Numbered from the stretch's first letter, positions 46,442 through 58,038 are shown. The stretch: 64,000 bases of DNA from Dactylis glomerata (GCA_007115705.1 QXEO01000734.1:1771430-1835429); one strand, 5' to 3'. Translations and numbers: made by a program. Notes: generated by a model from the letters alone, not told the origin.

Positions 46442-47839
46442 TGATACGTCCAAAACGTATCTACTTTCCCGAACACTTTTGCTATTGTTTCTCCTCTAAT
46501 TTGTGTGTTTTGAATACAACTAACACGGACTGACGCTGTTTTCAGCAGAATTGCTCTGGTGTCTCGTTTTTGTGCAGAAATTCAACTTCCTGTAAAAATT
46601 CGGGAAAAATCACCAAAAATCATATTTCACCAGAAGACCCACGGAGCCAGAATACGAGACGGAGAGGGGGCTCGAGGGGCCATCACACATGGGCGGCGCG
46701 GCCCAGCCCTGGCCGCGCCACCCCTGTGTGAGGTGGCTCCAGGCCGCCTCTCGACCTCCCCTCTCGCCTACATATACCCCCTGACGACATAATATCAAGG
46801 GGGACGGCGTTTTTATCCAGATAGACTTCCGCTGCGCCGCTGCCATCAGAAACCGCGATTCGGAACTAGAAACTCCGTTCTGGCACCCTGCCGGGACGGG
46901 GATTTGGAGGAGATCTTCATCACCATCACCACCGACGCTCCTCCATCGACCATCCATGACTCCCCATCCATGTGTGAGTAATTCCCCCGCTGTAGGTGAG
47001 GGGATGGTAGGGATTGGATGAGATTGTTCATGTAATTTGATATGAGATTGATAGGGCATAGTGCCTAGTATCTTTATTTAGTGCCTATGACATTGTTGCA
47101 ACTTGTTATGCTTAATGCTTGTCACTTTGGGCCCGAGTGCCATGATTTTAGATCTGAACATGTTATTATTTCTATGATGATACTTGTTGTTTATGGTCTT
47201 ACCTACAAGTTGTATACACATATTGTTGTCCGGAACCCGAGGCCCCAAAGTGATAGAAATTGGGATAACCGGAGGGGATGGCTATGATGTGAGGATCACA
47301 TGTGTTCACCGAGTGCTAATGCTTTGCTCCGGTACTTTATTAAAAGGAGTACCTTAATTACCAGTAGTTTCCCTTGAGGCCCTGCTGCAACAGGCTGGTA
47401 GGACAAAAGATGTCGTGCAAGTTTCTCCTTGTGAGCACGTACGACTATATACGGAACACATGCCTATGATTGTTTGTACTAGGATGCTTTATCATTATTT
47501 ATCTGCAATGCCTGTATCTCATTGATTTCATGAATTATCTTATCCATGCAACGCCCGTTATCCATCCCTATGCCTACAGTATTCGTTCCTACTGTTTACA
47601 ACCGTCACTTTTACTGCTGCTATTTTCCTACTGCTGTTACTGTTTTCCTACTGTCACCACTATAAAACTGTTGCTACTGATAAACCACTGCGAGCAAGAC
47701 TGTTTCCAGGTGCAGGTGAATTGACAACTCATTTGTTAAGGCTTACATATATTCTTTGGCTCCCCTTGTGTCGAATCAATAAATTTGGGTAATACTTCCC
47801 TCGAAGACTGTTGCGATCTCCTATACTTGTGGGTCATCA
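46442..47839 (+). repeat. Athila B middle LTR
   Basis: 1,398 bp, about 99% identical to the 5' LTR and preceded by a proper PPT. Confidence 0.93.
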
Positions 47840-47927
47840 AGACTATTTTCTGGCGCTGTTGCCGGGGAGCATAGCTTTATCTGTAAGTTCACTTGGTATT
47901 CATATTGTTCGCTGCAATCCTTTCATC

Positions 47928-48795
47928 ATGGGTAAACCTCGTGATGGAAAAGTTCCTATATTGCCATCCACTACAAGAAGAGGTACGACTCTCAACACCT
48001 CTGTTGCTCTTGATTCACCATCCGTTATGAGTAAGTTGCTTACACCACCACACCCACACGTTACTGCTACTACTTCTGCTGAGATTGAAAGTGCCACTGA
48101 TAATTTAGATGATGCTTCTATTGTGCTTGATGAGAGAGGTTCGCTAGGTTCCTTTTTAGAGGCTACTATTGCTAGAGCTAAGTTGGGAAACACTACTGTT
48201 ACACCTGTTAGTTCACCTGAGTCTAGGGAATGTCCTAGTGATGATTATGATGATGATGCTTATATTGAGCTTAATGATGATTTTATTGCAGAAGCACGTG
48301 CTGCTCGTGATGCAGGTAATATTAAAGAGCTTCTTGCTAGACGTTCTGTTAGATATAATTTGTCTCCTGATCCTAAGTTTGCTGCTTCTCCTATCAATAT
48401 TAGAGACAAGGATTATGATTTCTCTTTGGATTTATCTTACATATCTATTGTTGAGAAAACTCCTTTTTGTGGTACTAAAGATGAGAGTGCTATGGAGCAC
48501 ATGAATGAGCTTTCTACTTTGAGTAATTTGTTTTCTGATGATATTAAGCTCCACACTTATTTTGTTGCTAAGATTTTTCCTTTCTCGTTGAAGGATGCTG
48601 CTAAAATTTGGTTTAATAGCTTGTCTCCTGGATCTCTTACTAGTCCTATTGCTTTGGTAAATGCTTTCTTTCAGAAATATTTTCCCGCTAGTGCTCAACA
48701 TGCTGCTGTGCAGAAAATCTTTGATTTTGAACAGGGAAAAGGAGAGAAATTGCCTGAATCTTGGACAAGGTTTTGTTCTTTAATTAGAGCTTTGC
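47928..48795 (+). pseudogene. gag: Athila B second, truncated gag
   Basis: It repeats 39836-40703 with about four base differences and without the TAG. It stops within the gag domain (CSLIRAL), where it joins LTR sequence directly; the frame then runs into an LTR stop at 48824. Confidence 0.9.
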
Positions 48796-48939
48796 AAGAC
48801 TGTTTCCAGGTGCAGGTGAATTGACAACTCATTTGTTAAGGCTTACATATATTCTTTGGCTCCCCTTGTGTCGAATCAATAAATTTGGGTAATACTTCCC
48901 TCGAAGACTGTTGCGATCCCCTATACTTGTGGGTCATCA
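48794..48939 (+). repeat. Athila B third LTR, 3' terminal 146 bp only
   Basis: Matches 39602-39747. The junction with gag shares the two bases gc, typical of a microhomology deletion. Confidence 0.9.
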
Positions 48940-49284
48940 TTCCTCAAGGCGGAATCGGCCTTTACAAAACTTGGGGCACAACTCCACAACTGAATTGGAG
49001 GCTCCCAAGCACCACAAAGATCTCAATCAACAAGTATCAAGATTTCAATCACACAAATCAAAGTCAAGGGACACAAGGGAACCCAAGACCAAAGGGCCCT
49101 CAAGCAAATGAGAGGGGAAATCAAATCGCTTCGGTGAGAATGTAGATCAAGGCCTTCTCCTTCGATTCTCCAAAGATCAAGAGCTTTGGTGGGTTGAGGG
49201 AGGAGATCTTGCGAATTTGGTGGCTCCAAAAATGGTGTTCTTCTTGCACAGCTCGAGCAGCTTGAGGTGGAAGAAGGGGAGGGG

Positions 49285-49292
49285 TATTTATA
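49285..49292 (-). promoter_or_regulatory. TATA box of the S2 LTR
   Basis: TATAAATA in element sense, about 35 bp downstream of the palindrome array. Confidence 0.7.
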
Positions 49293-49323
49293 GCCCCTCC
49301 CAAAATGTAGCCGTTGCTGACTT

Positions 49324-49665
49324 GGAGGGGCGGATTATCCGGCCCCTGGCCGGAATATCCGACCCCCATCTGGGTGACGCCGCGTCAGGTCCTTAGCCGA
49401 ATTTGGGGTCGACTTCGGGGGGGGGGGGGGGGGGGGGCGGATTATCCGGCCCCTGGCCGGATTATCCGGCCCCCCTATCTGGGTGACGCCGCGGCTGGTC
49501 CTTAGCCGTTTTGAGCTCTCGCCTGGGGGGGCGGATTATCCGGCCCCTGGCCGGAATATCCGGCCCCCTATACTGGGTGACGCCGAGCCAGGGACTTAGC
49601 CGTTTTTCGGCCACTCTCCAGAGGGGGCGGATTATCCGGCCACCCCTAGCCGGATAATCCGGCCT
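49324..49665 (-). repeat. CCGG palindrome array of the S2 LTR, ATTAT core
   Basis: Four pairs of boxes of the type CCGGATTATCCGG or CCGGAATATCC are spaced by a repeated linker (GGGTGACGCCG... CTTAGCCG) with a period of about 100 bp. It contains a 21 bp G run (49417-49437). Confidence 0.9.
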
Positions 49666-49720
49666 GGCAAATCCTGAGCTGACAATCCTGCACAACTTAG
49701 CACACACTTAATATCCCTAA

Positions 49721-49801
49721 TGTTGTTATCTAATACACAAAATCCGAGGGAAACAAAGTTTGCACTTTCAATCTCCCCCTTTTTGGTGTTAGATGACAAC
49801 A
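49721..49801 (-). other. S2 terminal PPT and flanking inverted repeat
   Basis: In element sense the PPT AAAAAGGGGGAGAT ends at 49771, next to the LTR start at 49770. Inverted arms TGTTGTTATCTAATAC (49721-49736) and GTGTTAGATGACAACA (49786-49801) surround it. Two more PPT-like GGGGGAG motifs lie at about 49862-49868 and 50239-50246. Clustered PPTs and a flanking inverted repeat are known Sirevirus traits. Confidence 0.8.
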
Positions 49802-50299
49802 CTAGGATTTGCAAGAGAGATCAAATAATTCAAACAACAAATATTTGAGCAAGATATAAAGCTCCCCCTAGATGTGTGCATCTCCATAATTAAGTTTGTA
49901 GGCAGCATACCTTTTCATGGATAACTCACTCAAAATGGAATTCCGTATATGATAATGACGAGAAACCGAACAATAATTCCATAGCCATCTCACCAATAAC
50001 CATGAGCTCATAAACATATAAGTGAACAACACATAATGATCCACATAGCACATTAAGAACATATAACATAGTCTCATACACCATATGGTAGCAAATAAAC
50101 GACACGAAGTTCAACCACACACAAAGTTCAACTTAAGACGAACGAAATAAGAAGAAACACAAGCGCCAAAGAATGATAAGCGCGCAAGCTTGTGTTTCCA
50201 CCCATGCAAATCCCGTAATATTCCTAATAGAACTACTTCTCCCCCTTTGGCATCAAGACACCAAAAAGAGAGAAGAGCGATGCTACACGTCCCTAGGAA

Positions 50300-52163
50300 T
50301 CAATCCTCCAAGTCATCGAAGTCGCCGGAGTCCACATCATCATAATCTCCGCCATCACCCTCATCAGCGCCAGCATCTTCATCCTCAGCCTCAAAGTCCT
50401 CCTCAGCCTCTGCACGAGCACCTCCTGCGGGAGCATCTGGAGCATCAAAGATATGCTTCTGCATATCCACCCAGTTGTAGCGATCGGTGTTCCAAGCATC
50501 ATAGGACACAGGAGCAGTAGGAGTGGGATCGGCGGTCTGAGCACCACTGAGACGGTGAAGGATCAGCTGCTGAGTGTCCTGGATGCTCTTCCTCTCAACA
50601 TAGGCCTGGTAGTTCTCACGGTGGATCTCTACCTTCATGCACAGAACATTCCGCTCAAACCAACTGAGCTTCTTCACCTCCCTGGACATAGCAGATGCAG
50701 CAGTCCTCTGATCACGAGCAGTAGCACTTGTCCTCGCATCAGCCATGAAAGTGCCAGGATATGCAGCTGAAGGAGCAGATTTCGCCTTTCTCTTGATATA
50801 CATCTTCTTGACAAGGTGCTCCACACAGTCATCATGGATATCATAATCTCCAAGGGCATGCTTGATGAGTAGCATGATGTATGGAGCATATGGCACAGTG
50901 TTCCTCTGAATGATAGCATCCTTGATCTCATAGAAGATGAAATCCATCACATCAAGAGTAAAGTCCTCAGCAGGGTCAGTCGAAGTGGCACACTCATGAG
51001 CAAAGGCAAGGAGGTCAACAAGAGAGGTGCGAATGGCATCATTGTTGCCACCACTAGGAGCAATGTTCTCCCTGAAAATGCGAACCAGCTGATCATAAAG
51101 TGGATGCAGCCCATGGATGAAGCCCACAACACCTGTGGAGTCATAGAGATCATACAACTTATCCTTGTCAGGCTTGGTCCCCGGGTTGTGAATACGGCGA
51201 CCCACGGGAGTGTCTCCATTATACGCATACCCCAAGAGAGAGGCAAACGTAGTGAAGTCCGATGTACACTCATGCTCGTCGGTCATCCACTTCATAGATT
51301 TCTGAGCATTTGGCAAGATCACAAGGGTAGCATAGAACTGCTTGATGAGACCGGGATTATAGTTGCACTGAATGTTGGCCAACCCCATCAAACCCAACTT
51401 CTCAACCACAGAAACTGCTTCATCAAAATAAGACTTGCTGCGAAGGTGATCAAAATCAATAGGATGCATCGGACGACAAGGGTTCTTGAATGGCTCATAA
51501 ACATCACGGAAAATCCCCCACTGCTCCTCATTCCAGAAACCACGGTCCTCGATATCTTCATCTCTCGGTGAGGCGTACCAATTGTTTCGCCGCACAAGAA
51601 TGTACTCGGCCTCGGGCATGCTCTTGTAGTTAGGACGTGTCGCTTTGCCTTTGCGACGGCGGGCTTGAGCCTTGGCAGCCTTCTCTTTCTCAGCTTTCCT
51701 AGCAGCCTCCCTCTGACTCCGACGGATAGCAATCTCATCCACAAGAACTCCTTCCTCATTCCGAACAAGCCGACGCTTGCGCTTCGGCAGCCCCGAACCA
51801 CCTATGAAAGAGAGATGCACGGAGAGCATGGGGATAAGCGTAGGCACACGAGTTACGGAAAGGATCAAAGAATCATGTAATATGAACAAGCAAACTTCAC
51901 CCAAGAAATCAAATTGACAGCAGCAAATATAAAAAGAGGCTGTGAAATCCCAGGCCGGATTATCCGGCCAAGGGGGGGGCGGATAATCCGGCCCCCTTGA
52001 AAATTTCTTCTACAACTTGCTGCAGTAACCAATTTGATAGATCGGGGGAAGAATTCATACAACATGATTCATAAGAGAGGAAAACAACACCTAGAGGGCT
52101 AAATCACCAAGAATATGCAAGGGTTAAATCACATCCTAGGAATAGAACAATACCCGCATCCAT
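50300..52163 (-). CDS. S2 third ORF (env-position ORF), two exons
   Basis: Exon 2 (50300-51801) is open for 500 codons. Exon 1 would be the 10 bases ATGGATGCGG (52154-52163), followed by GTATTG (donor) and ending at TTTCATAG (acceptor, 51802-51803); the phase fits exactly. The protein starts with a basic KRKRR and Lys/Ala/Arg-rich stretch, then has the block shared with the S1 third ORF (FYATLVI, MKWMTDEHE, LLGYAYNG, RENIAPSGGNNDAIR, DVMDFIFYEIKDAI, PYAPYIM), and ends in a very acidic tail (EDEDAGADEGDGGD). The S1 homologue supports selection on the protein. No membrane helix is apparent. A binding or regulatory role is possible but not shown. Confidence 0.78.
51952..51992 (-). repeat. Palindrome boxes in the S2 third-ORF intron
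   Basis: Two boxes, CCGGATTATCCGG and CGGATAATCCGG, lie inside the proposed intron, as in S1. Confidence 0.8.
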
Positions 52164-52336
52164 TGCGAAATCGGCTTGGTGAATGCCTTCCAACGGAGGA
52201 GGAGAGCAACCTCCGGCGAAATTCGGCCAAGTGGTTCGCCGGAGCTCCGGCGGCGGCGACGGGAAGGAAGCGGCGGCGGCTGGGGACCTTTGGAAGGGGT
52301 GGGGAAGGAACTGCCCTAGGGCAGCCCGACCCTGCC

Positions 52337-52349
52337 CCTTATATACCCA
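52337..52349 (-). promoter_or_regulatory. Candidate internal promoter (TATA box) of the S2 third ORF
   Basis: GGGTATATAAGGG in element sense lies 12 bp downstream of a palindrome array and about 175 bp upstream of the third-ORF ATG. It copies the order seen in the LTR promoters. Confidence 0.65.
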
Positions 52350-52360
52350 GGTGCCACTTG

Positions 52361-52441
52361 GGCCGGATTATCCGGCCAGGAGGGGGCGGATAATCCGCCC
52401 CCCCCCCGGATATTCCGCCCAGGGGGGCGGATATTCCGGCC
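52361..52441 (-). repeat. Palindrome boxes upstream of the S2 third ORF
   Basis: Four boxes with ATTAT, ATAAT or ATATT cores flanked by C/G runs. Confidence 0.85.
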
Positions 52442-52964
52442 TGGGAGCCAGAAAACTGACCAACTCGAAATTTTCAAAAACAGATGTTGTTTTGATGAAA
52501 AATTTGAACTCGTGTGCATAGATTAGATGTCTTGAGAGAGGATGGCTTAGGTGAGAGAGCAAACATGGAGTGGTTCTCGGCACTTAACATTGCAAGAGCA
52601 AATCGACTAAAGATCCAATGCAAGTGCCTTCCCATATCAAAAATATGAAATAACATCGAGAGAGAACACCAAGACCTCAAATAAGATAAGCAAGGAATCA
52701 ACTCTTCGCAAAGAAGAGGTCGGTGGCCGAAGCCACCATGTATGAGTGTTATGGCATTGGACCGCGAAGATGTATCTTGGGTCCATAACCACTACTCATC
52801 ATTGAAGCTCATATATCACAAAAATGATATAAAGAGAATGATATGATTACTATCGGCATTATGGGGGGAGGGATAGCCCAATTAATTAGGACCGCACTCC
52901 CCCTATCTCCATGCCCACACCTAAACCAAACATGCATTGAAATATAGGTGTATTTGCAAGATGT

Positions 52965-55900
52965 TCAAGCCACACTCCTTGAATCGATGATATTTAGCTC
53001 ATTCCTCAAATATCTAAATCTTGCTTCATCAAGGGGCTTCGTGAATATATCGGCAAGTTGATCCTTGGTGCTCACATATGCAAGCTCAATATCACCACGG
53101 GCAACATGATCTCTAATGAAATGATTCCGGATCTCAATATGCTTGGTTCTTGAATGTTGCACCGGATTATAGGCGATCTTGATAGCACTCTCATTGTCAC
53201 ATAAAAGAGGCACTTTGTCACAATTGACACCGTACTCCTTTAAAGTTTGCCTCATCCATAACAATTGAGTGCATCCACTTGCGGCGGCAATGTATTTGGC
53301 TTCGGCGGTGGAGAGGGATATACAATTTTGCTTCTTAGAAGACCAACACGCCAAAGACCTACCAAGAAATTGGCAAGCTCCGGAGGTTGATTTCCTATCA
53401 TCCTTGTCACCGGCCAATCCGAATCCGTGAAGCCACAAAGAGAGAAATTCGAGCCTTTGGGATACCAAAGACCATAGGTTGGGGTATGAACCAAATATCA
53501 AAAGATTCTCTTAACCGCCATAAGGTGGCTTTCTTTAGGAGCGGCTTGATACCTTGCACACACACCTACACTCAACACAATATCGGGTCTAGATGCGCAA
53601 AGGTAAAGCAAAGAGCCGATCATAGAACGGTATACCTTTTGATCCACATCTTTACCATTGGGATCAAGTTCAAGATGACATTTTGTGGCCATTGGTGTGG
53701 CGGCCCCATTTAGTTCCTTCATCTTGAACCTCTTGAGCATGTCTTGGACATATTTTGCTTGATTAATGAAAGTCCCTTCTTTCAATTGCTTGATTTCAAA
53801 ACCAAGAAAGAACTTCATTTCGCCCATCATAGACATCTCGAACCTATTGGTCATAAGCTTTGAAAATTCATCATTAAAAGCTTTGTTAGTAGAGCCAAAG
53901 ATAATATCATCCACATATAGTTGGCATACGAAAAGCTCCCCATTGACCCTCTTAGTAAAAAGAGTAGGATCGATTTGCCCAACTTCAAACCCACGGTCTA
54001 ACAACAACTCCCTAAGGTGCTCATACCACGCACGTGGGGCTTGTTTAAGGCCATAGAGTGCCTTATGGAGTTTGTAGACATGGTTAGGAAAGTTGAGATC
54101 CTCAAACCCCGGGGGTTGCTTAACATACACTTCCTCTTTCAATGGACCATTAAGAAATGCACTCTTAACATCCATTTGTTGCAACTTAAAATTATGATGA
54201 GTGGCATATGCAAGGAGGATACGGATGGACTCAAGACGAGCCACGGGAGCATAAGTCTCTCCAAAGTCAATTCCTTCCAATTGAGAGAAACCTTGAGCAA
54301 CCAATCTAGCCTTGTTCCTCACAACAATTCCATGCTCATCTTGCTTGTTCTTGAATATCCACTTTGTGCCAATCACATTGCGGCACTCTCTTGGCTTTTC
54401 CACTAACACCCATACATTATTGCGCTTGAAGTTGTTGAGTTTTTCATGCATAGCATCCAACCAATCCGGATCTTCAAGAGCTTCAAATACTTTCTTGGGT
54501 TCAACCATGGAGATATAAGCATGATGAGAGCTAAATTGTGCCAATTGACGCCGGGTTGACACTTTGCTTCTTAAATCTCCAATAACCCTCTCAAGGGTAT
54601 GACCTTTAAGCTCCAAATCCCTTTCAACTCTTTTCTTGCGACGGGCTTCGATCTCCTCATTTGACCTTGGAGGAGTCACTTGATCATCTTGATCATTTTG
54701 GTCCCCGTCTTGACCATCAAATTGACCTTGATCATCATTATCTTCATGAGTAGGTTGATCTTGGTCTTGTGAAGAATTGGGTGCGGTTGAGATAACCGAA
54801 GAGGATGGTGGTGCCCCTTCTTCTTCATGAAGGTCCTTGTCTTGTTCTTCGGTTGGTGCATTAGTTGCTTCCTTGGGAGAGGCTTGTTGAGCTTGTGAAG
54901 ATGAAGGCTCCACTTGAGTAGAGCATAGTCCTTCCCGGTCGGCCACAAGGTGTCCCTCAATGGGGCGGAAAAATCCCACGCCCATTCTTCCTATGGCTTC
55001 TCGAGGTATTTCATCATCTACATCACAAGAAACAACATCTCGCCCCCCTTGGGAGCCGTCATTCTCTTCGAATACCACACTACAAGATTCTTCAACACGT
55101 CCGGTGGACTTGTTGAAGACTCTATAAGTGTGGGATTCGGCACCATAACCAACAAAAATACCTTCTATTGCTTTCGGATCAAATTTACCTAAACGAACTC
55201 CTTTTCTTTGAAAGAAACACTTACACCTGAAAACCCGGTAGTAGGAGATGTTGGGCTTGCTTCCGGTGAGTATTTCATATGGAGTCTTGTTTAGGCCTTT
55301 GCGGAGGAAGAGCCGGTTTGAAGAGTGACAAGCCGTAGAGATAGCTTCGGCCCAAAAGTTGTATGGAGACTTAAACTCCGCCAACATGGACCTAGCCATA
55401 TCCATAAGAGTCCGGTTCTTCCTTTTGGCTACACCATTTTGTTGAGGGGTGTATGCAGCGGAATATTGATGACGAATCCCCTCATCACTAAGAAATCCAT
55501 TTAAGGTGTAGTTCTTTAACTCCGAGCCATTGTCACTTCTAATTGCCAAAATAGTTTGCCTGTGTTGACGTTCAACTTCCTTGGCAAAGTCAATGACGGT
55601 TTGTTGAGTCTCACTCTTATGCTTGAAGAAGTAAACCCAAGTATATCTTGAATAGTCATCAACAATCACCAAACAATATTTCTTCCCACCAAGACTTGCA
55701 TGAGAGGGAGGACCAAAAAGATCCACATGAAGGAGCTCCAAGATCCTCTTGGAAGAAATGATAGTCTTGCTTGGGTGGGGAGAATCATGCATTTTTCCTA
55801 GAACGCAAGCCCTGCAAACATGATCTTTGGCAAAAGAAACATTCTCTTTTAGTCCGAGTATGTGGCCACCCTTGTGAAGGCTTTGCAAAGTTCTCATATT

Positions 55901-56344
55901 GACATGGGCTAGTCGGCGATGCCAAAGCCAACCCACATCGGCCTTTCCAAATAAACACATTGCACTTGTAGTGACTTTCCCCGAGAAGTCCACCACATAC
56001 AAGTTATTTTCAATGTGCCCAACGAAAGCGACCTTTAGAGACTTGCTCCACAAGAGTACCACAATTTCATTATCAATGAAGACGGCAAAGCCCATCTTAC
56101 CAAGTGCACGAACTGAAAGTAAATTGTAACCTAGGGTCTCAACAAGCATGACGTCCACAAGGGAAATATCCGGTGCGACCACCACCTTGCCAAGACCCAA
56201 TACCTCGGATTGTGACATGTCTCCATAAGTGACGGTTATGTGGTTGTCATTAGGTCTCATCTCCGTCATAATCTCCTTGCTTCCGGTCATATGACTTGTG
56301 CATCCACTATCAAGCACCCATTTTGATCCACCGGAAGCATAGTC
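52965..56344 (-). pseudogene. pol: S2 pol, inactivated
   Basis: The frame opens at GAC (56342-56344). The protease (DSGCTSHMTG), integrase zinc region, RT (YVDDIIFGS) and RNase H (CDNESAIKIA, ADIFTKPL) can be read. Three faults are visible. The catalytic integrase Glu is Lys (NGVAKRKN instead of NGVAERKN). A TGA replaces a Gln codon at the start of the RNase H part (about 53496-53498). A base is missing in the conserved DSDWAGD motif (about 53417). It was close to S4 pol before these changes. Confidence 0.92.
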
Positions 56345-56354
56345 CTACAAGAGA

Positions 56355-57619
56355 TCATTGCTTGGTTTTAGGTCCCCATTTTTCAATGGGTCCTCTTTTG
56401 TTAGCAACAAGGGTCTTTGGAACCCAAATAGACCAAGCAACATAACCATCATTTGGACCAACATATTTTGCATAAACATCACCATAATAATCACGAAATA
56501 AGACATAGTGAGGGTTAGCAATTCCCGCATGATCATCATGAGTGGCTTTGCCACCAACAATAGGATCCTTCTTTGCTTGTGCGGGCTTAGCTTTCTTTTT
56601 CTTGTTGTTCTTCTTCTTCTTCTTTGGGACATAGCCAATCCCCGTTTTATCACCAAATGCCTTTTGCTTACTCAAAAGGTCATTTAAGTTTTTCTCACCT
56701 ATGGGAATGGAGGTCTTGGCAAGCTCATCTTTCAACCTAGCATTTTCTTCAATAACATTTGCATGATCACAAGTAGAAGTAGAAGAACTAGGCACATTAT
56801 TCTTAGTCAATTGAATTTGAAGTTGTTCATGTGACTTGGTAAGAATAGAGTGTTCACTTTTCAAGGCCTTGTGAGCCTTGTCAAGATCTTCTAAATCCTT
56901 AACAAGTATATCATGACCAACACCAAATTCAACCTTTTCCTTTTTAAGCATTTTTACTTTAGCACGAGCATGGTCACGCTCTTTAATGAGTTTGGCAACA
57001 ACTTCATTATTAGCTTCCTCAATGGAATCGAGCTTCTCTTCAAGAGTTGCTCGTTCCTCTTGCTCTTCTTCAAGAGACTCGGTTAGTGAGGCAATATCTT
57101 GAGCATATTCTCTTTCAAGCCTCATTTGTTCATCTAGTTTTTCAAGAGTTTTACCATATTGGCTCAATAGACGTTCAAAGTGAAGCTTGTGAACACCATC
57201 TACACTAGACACATAATCATCAAAAGCAACAATTTCTTCCTTTACTCTAAGACTAGCAAGATCATTCAAGGAAGCATCGTTTGTCTTAGAGGAAGAGAAA
57301 GATGTGGGTGATACCTCAGAAGACTTGGCCATAAGGCACTTGACGTTCTTGAGAAGAGAGTCCTCATTGGGGGATTCAAAGAGTGATGTGGAGGAAGTGG
57401 AGGTGGTTGCCATTGTGGCCATCTCACTAGTTGTGGTTTCTTCTTCATCACTCTCACTTGCGGAGTAATCTTCTTGAGTCAAGAACACAAACTTCGGTTG
57501 TTTCTTCTTTGGTTCACCCTTCTTCACAAATGGCTTCTTGGATGGTGACTTGGTCTTGCTTTTGAAGATGAGCTTTCCACCATGGTCTTCTCTCTTCTCA
57601 TAAGGGCACTCGGCAACAA
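56355..57619 (-). pseudogene. gag: S2 gag, C-terminal half, cut by S4
   Basis: The frame is open from the S4 junction (AECPYEKRED, the second half of the zinc knuckle) to a TGA at 56355. It holds the coiled coil (RLEREYAQDIASL, LEEEQEERATLEEKL), a Lys-rich block, and the conserved C-terminus with HYVLFRDYYGDVYAKYVGP. It is nearly identical to S4 gag. Confidence 0.92.
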
Positions 57620-57834
57620 TGAAAGAGCATTTCCCGCCTAATTGATTTTGGCGTTTGTTAACAATACATTATCTATTAATGTGTGATTATGCTTTGCAGG
57701 ATTTTATAATATTCTTGCACAAGATATTGGGTTTTATATATTATACTTGATATTTAATATTGCCCAATGGAAATTATTGAGGAAATGGTGAAAAGAAGCT
57801 CCTGGAGAAGTTTCATATAAAGTTGGGCCAGTTA

Positions 57835-58038
57835 GGCCGGCTTTAGCCGGTCCCCAGACCGGCTATAGCCGGACTGCTCATTTTCGAGAGGGGTCCTGCG
57901 CCTCTGGACTCAACCGGCTATTTGTCCGGCTATTTCCGGCTGGGCCGGATATTTCAGGCCGGCTATAGCCGGTGTGAGACCGGCTTTAGCCGGTGTGGCC
58001 GGCTTTAGCCGGACTTAACTCCGGCTATAGCCGGACTT
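57835..58038 (+). repeat. CCGG palindrome array of the S4 LTR, CTATAG/CTTTAG core
   Basis: About ten boxes such as CCGGCTATAGCCGG and CCGGCTTTAGCCGG, some degenerate (CCGGCTATTTCCGG). Confidence 0.9.

Larger units (their letters stand above)
38349..48939 (+). mobile_element. Athila B (Ty3/Gypsy), three LTR segments in one target-site duplication
   Basis: The order is LTR (38349-39747), gag-protease, env-position ORF, LTR (46442-47839), a second partial gag (47928-48795), and the last 146 bp of a third LTR (to 48939). The whole is flanked by ttcct (38344-38348 and 48940-48944), so it sits at one insertion site. No RT, RNase H or integrase is present. The two full LTRs differ at about 12 positions in 1.4 kb (about 0.9%), so the element is young. 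Confidence 0.92.
37978..49770 (-). repeat. S2 3' LTR, split by Athila B
   Basis: The two parts, 37978-38348 and 48945-49770, join through the duplicated ttcct into an LTR of about 1.2 kb, the size of the S4 LTR (1,172 bp). In element sense it starts TGAAAGTGC after a PPT and ends GATCCGTTCA. Confidence 0.9.
37978..57619 (-). mobile_element. Sirevirus S2, interrupted by Athila B and S4
   Basis: Read on the minus strand from the right: gag C-terminal half (57619 to 56355), pol (56344 to 52965), third ORF (52163 to 50300), a PPT cluster, and the 3' LTR (49770 to 37978), which is split by Athila B. The 5' LTR, PBS and gag N-terminus are displaced beyond S4, off the window. It inserted in the 3' LTR of Athila A. 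Pol is broken, so it is defective. Confidence 0.9.
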
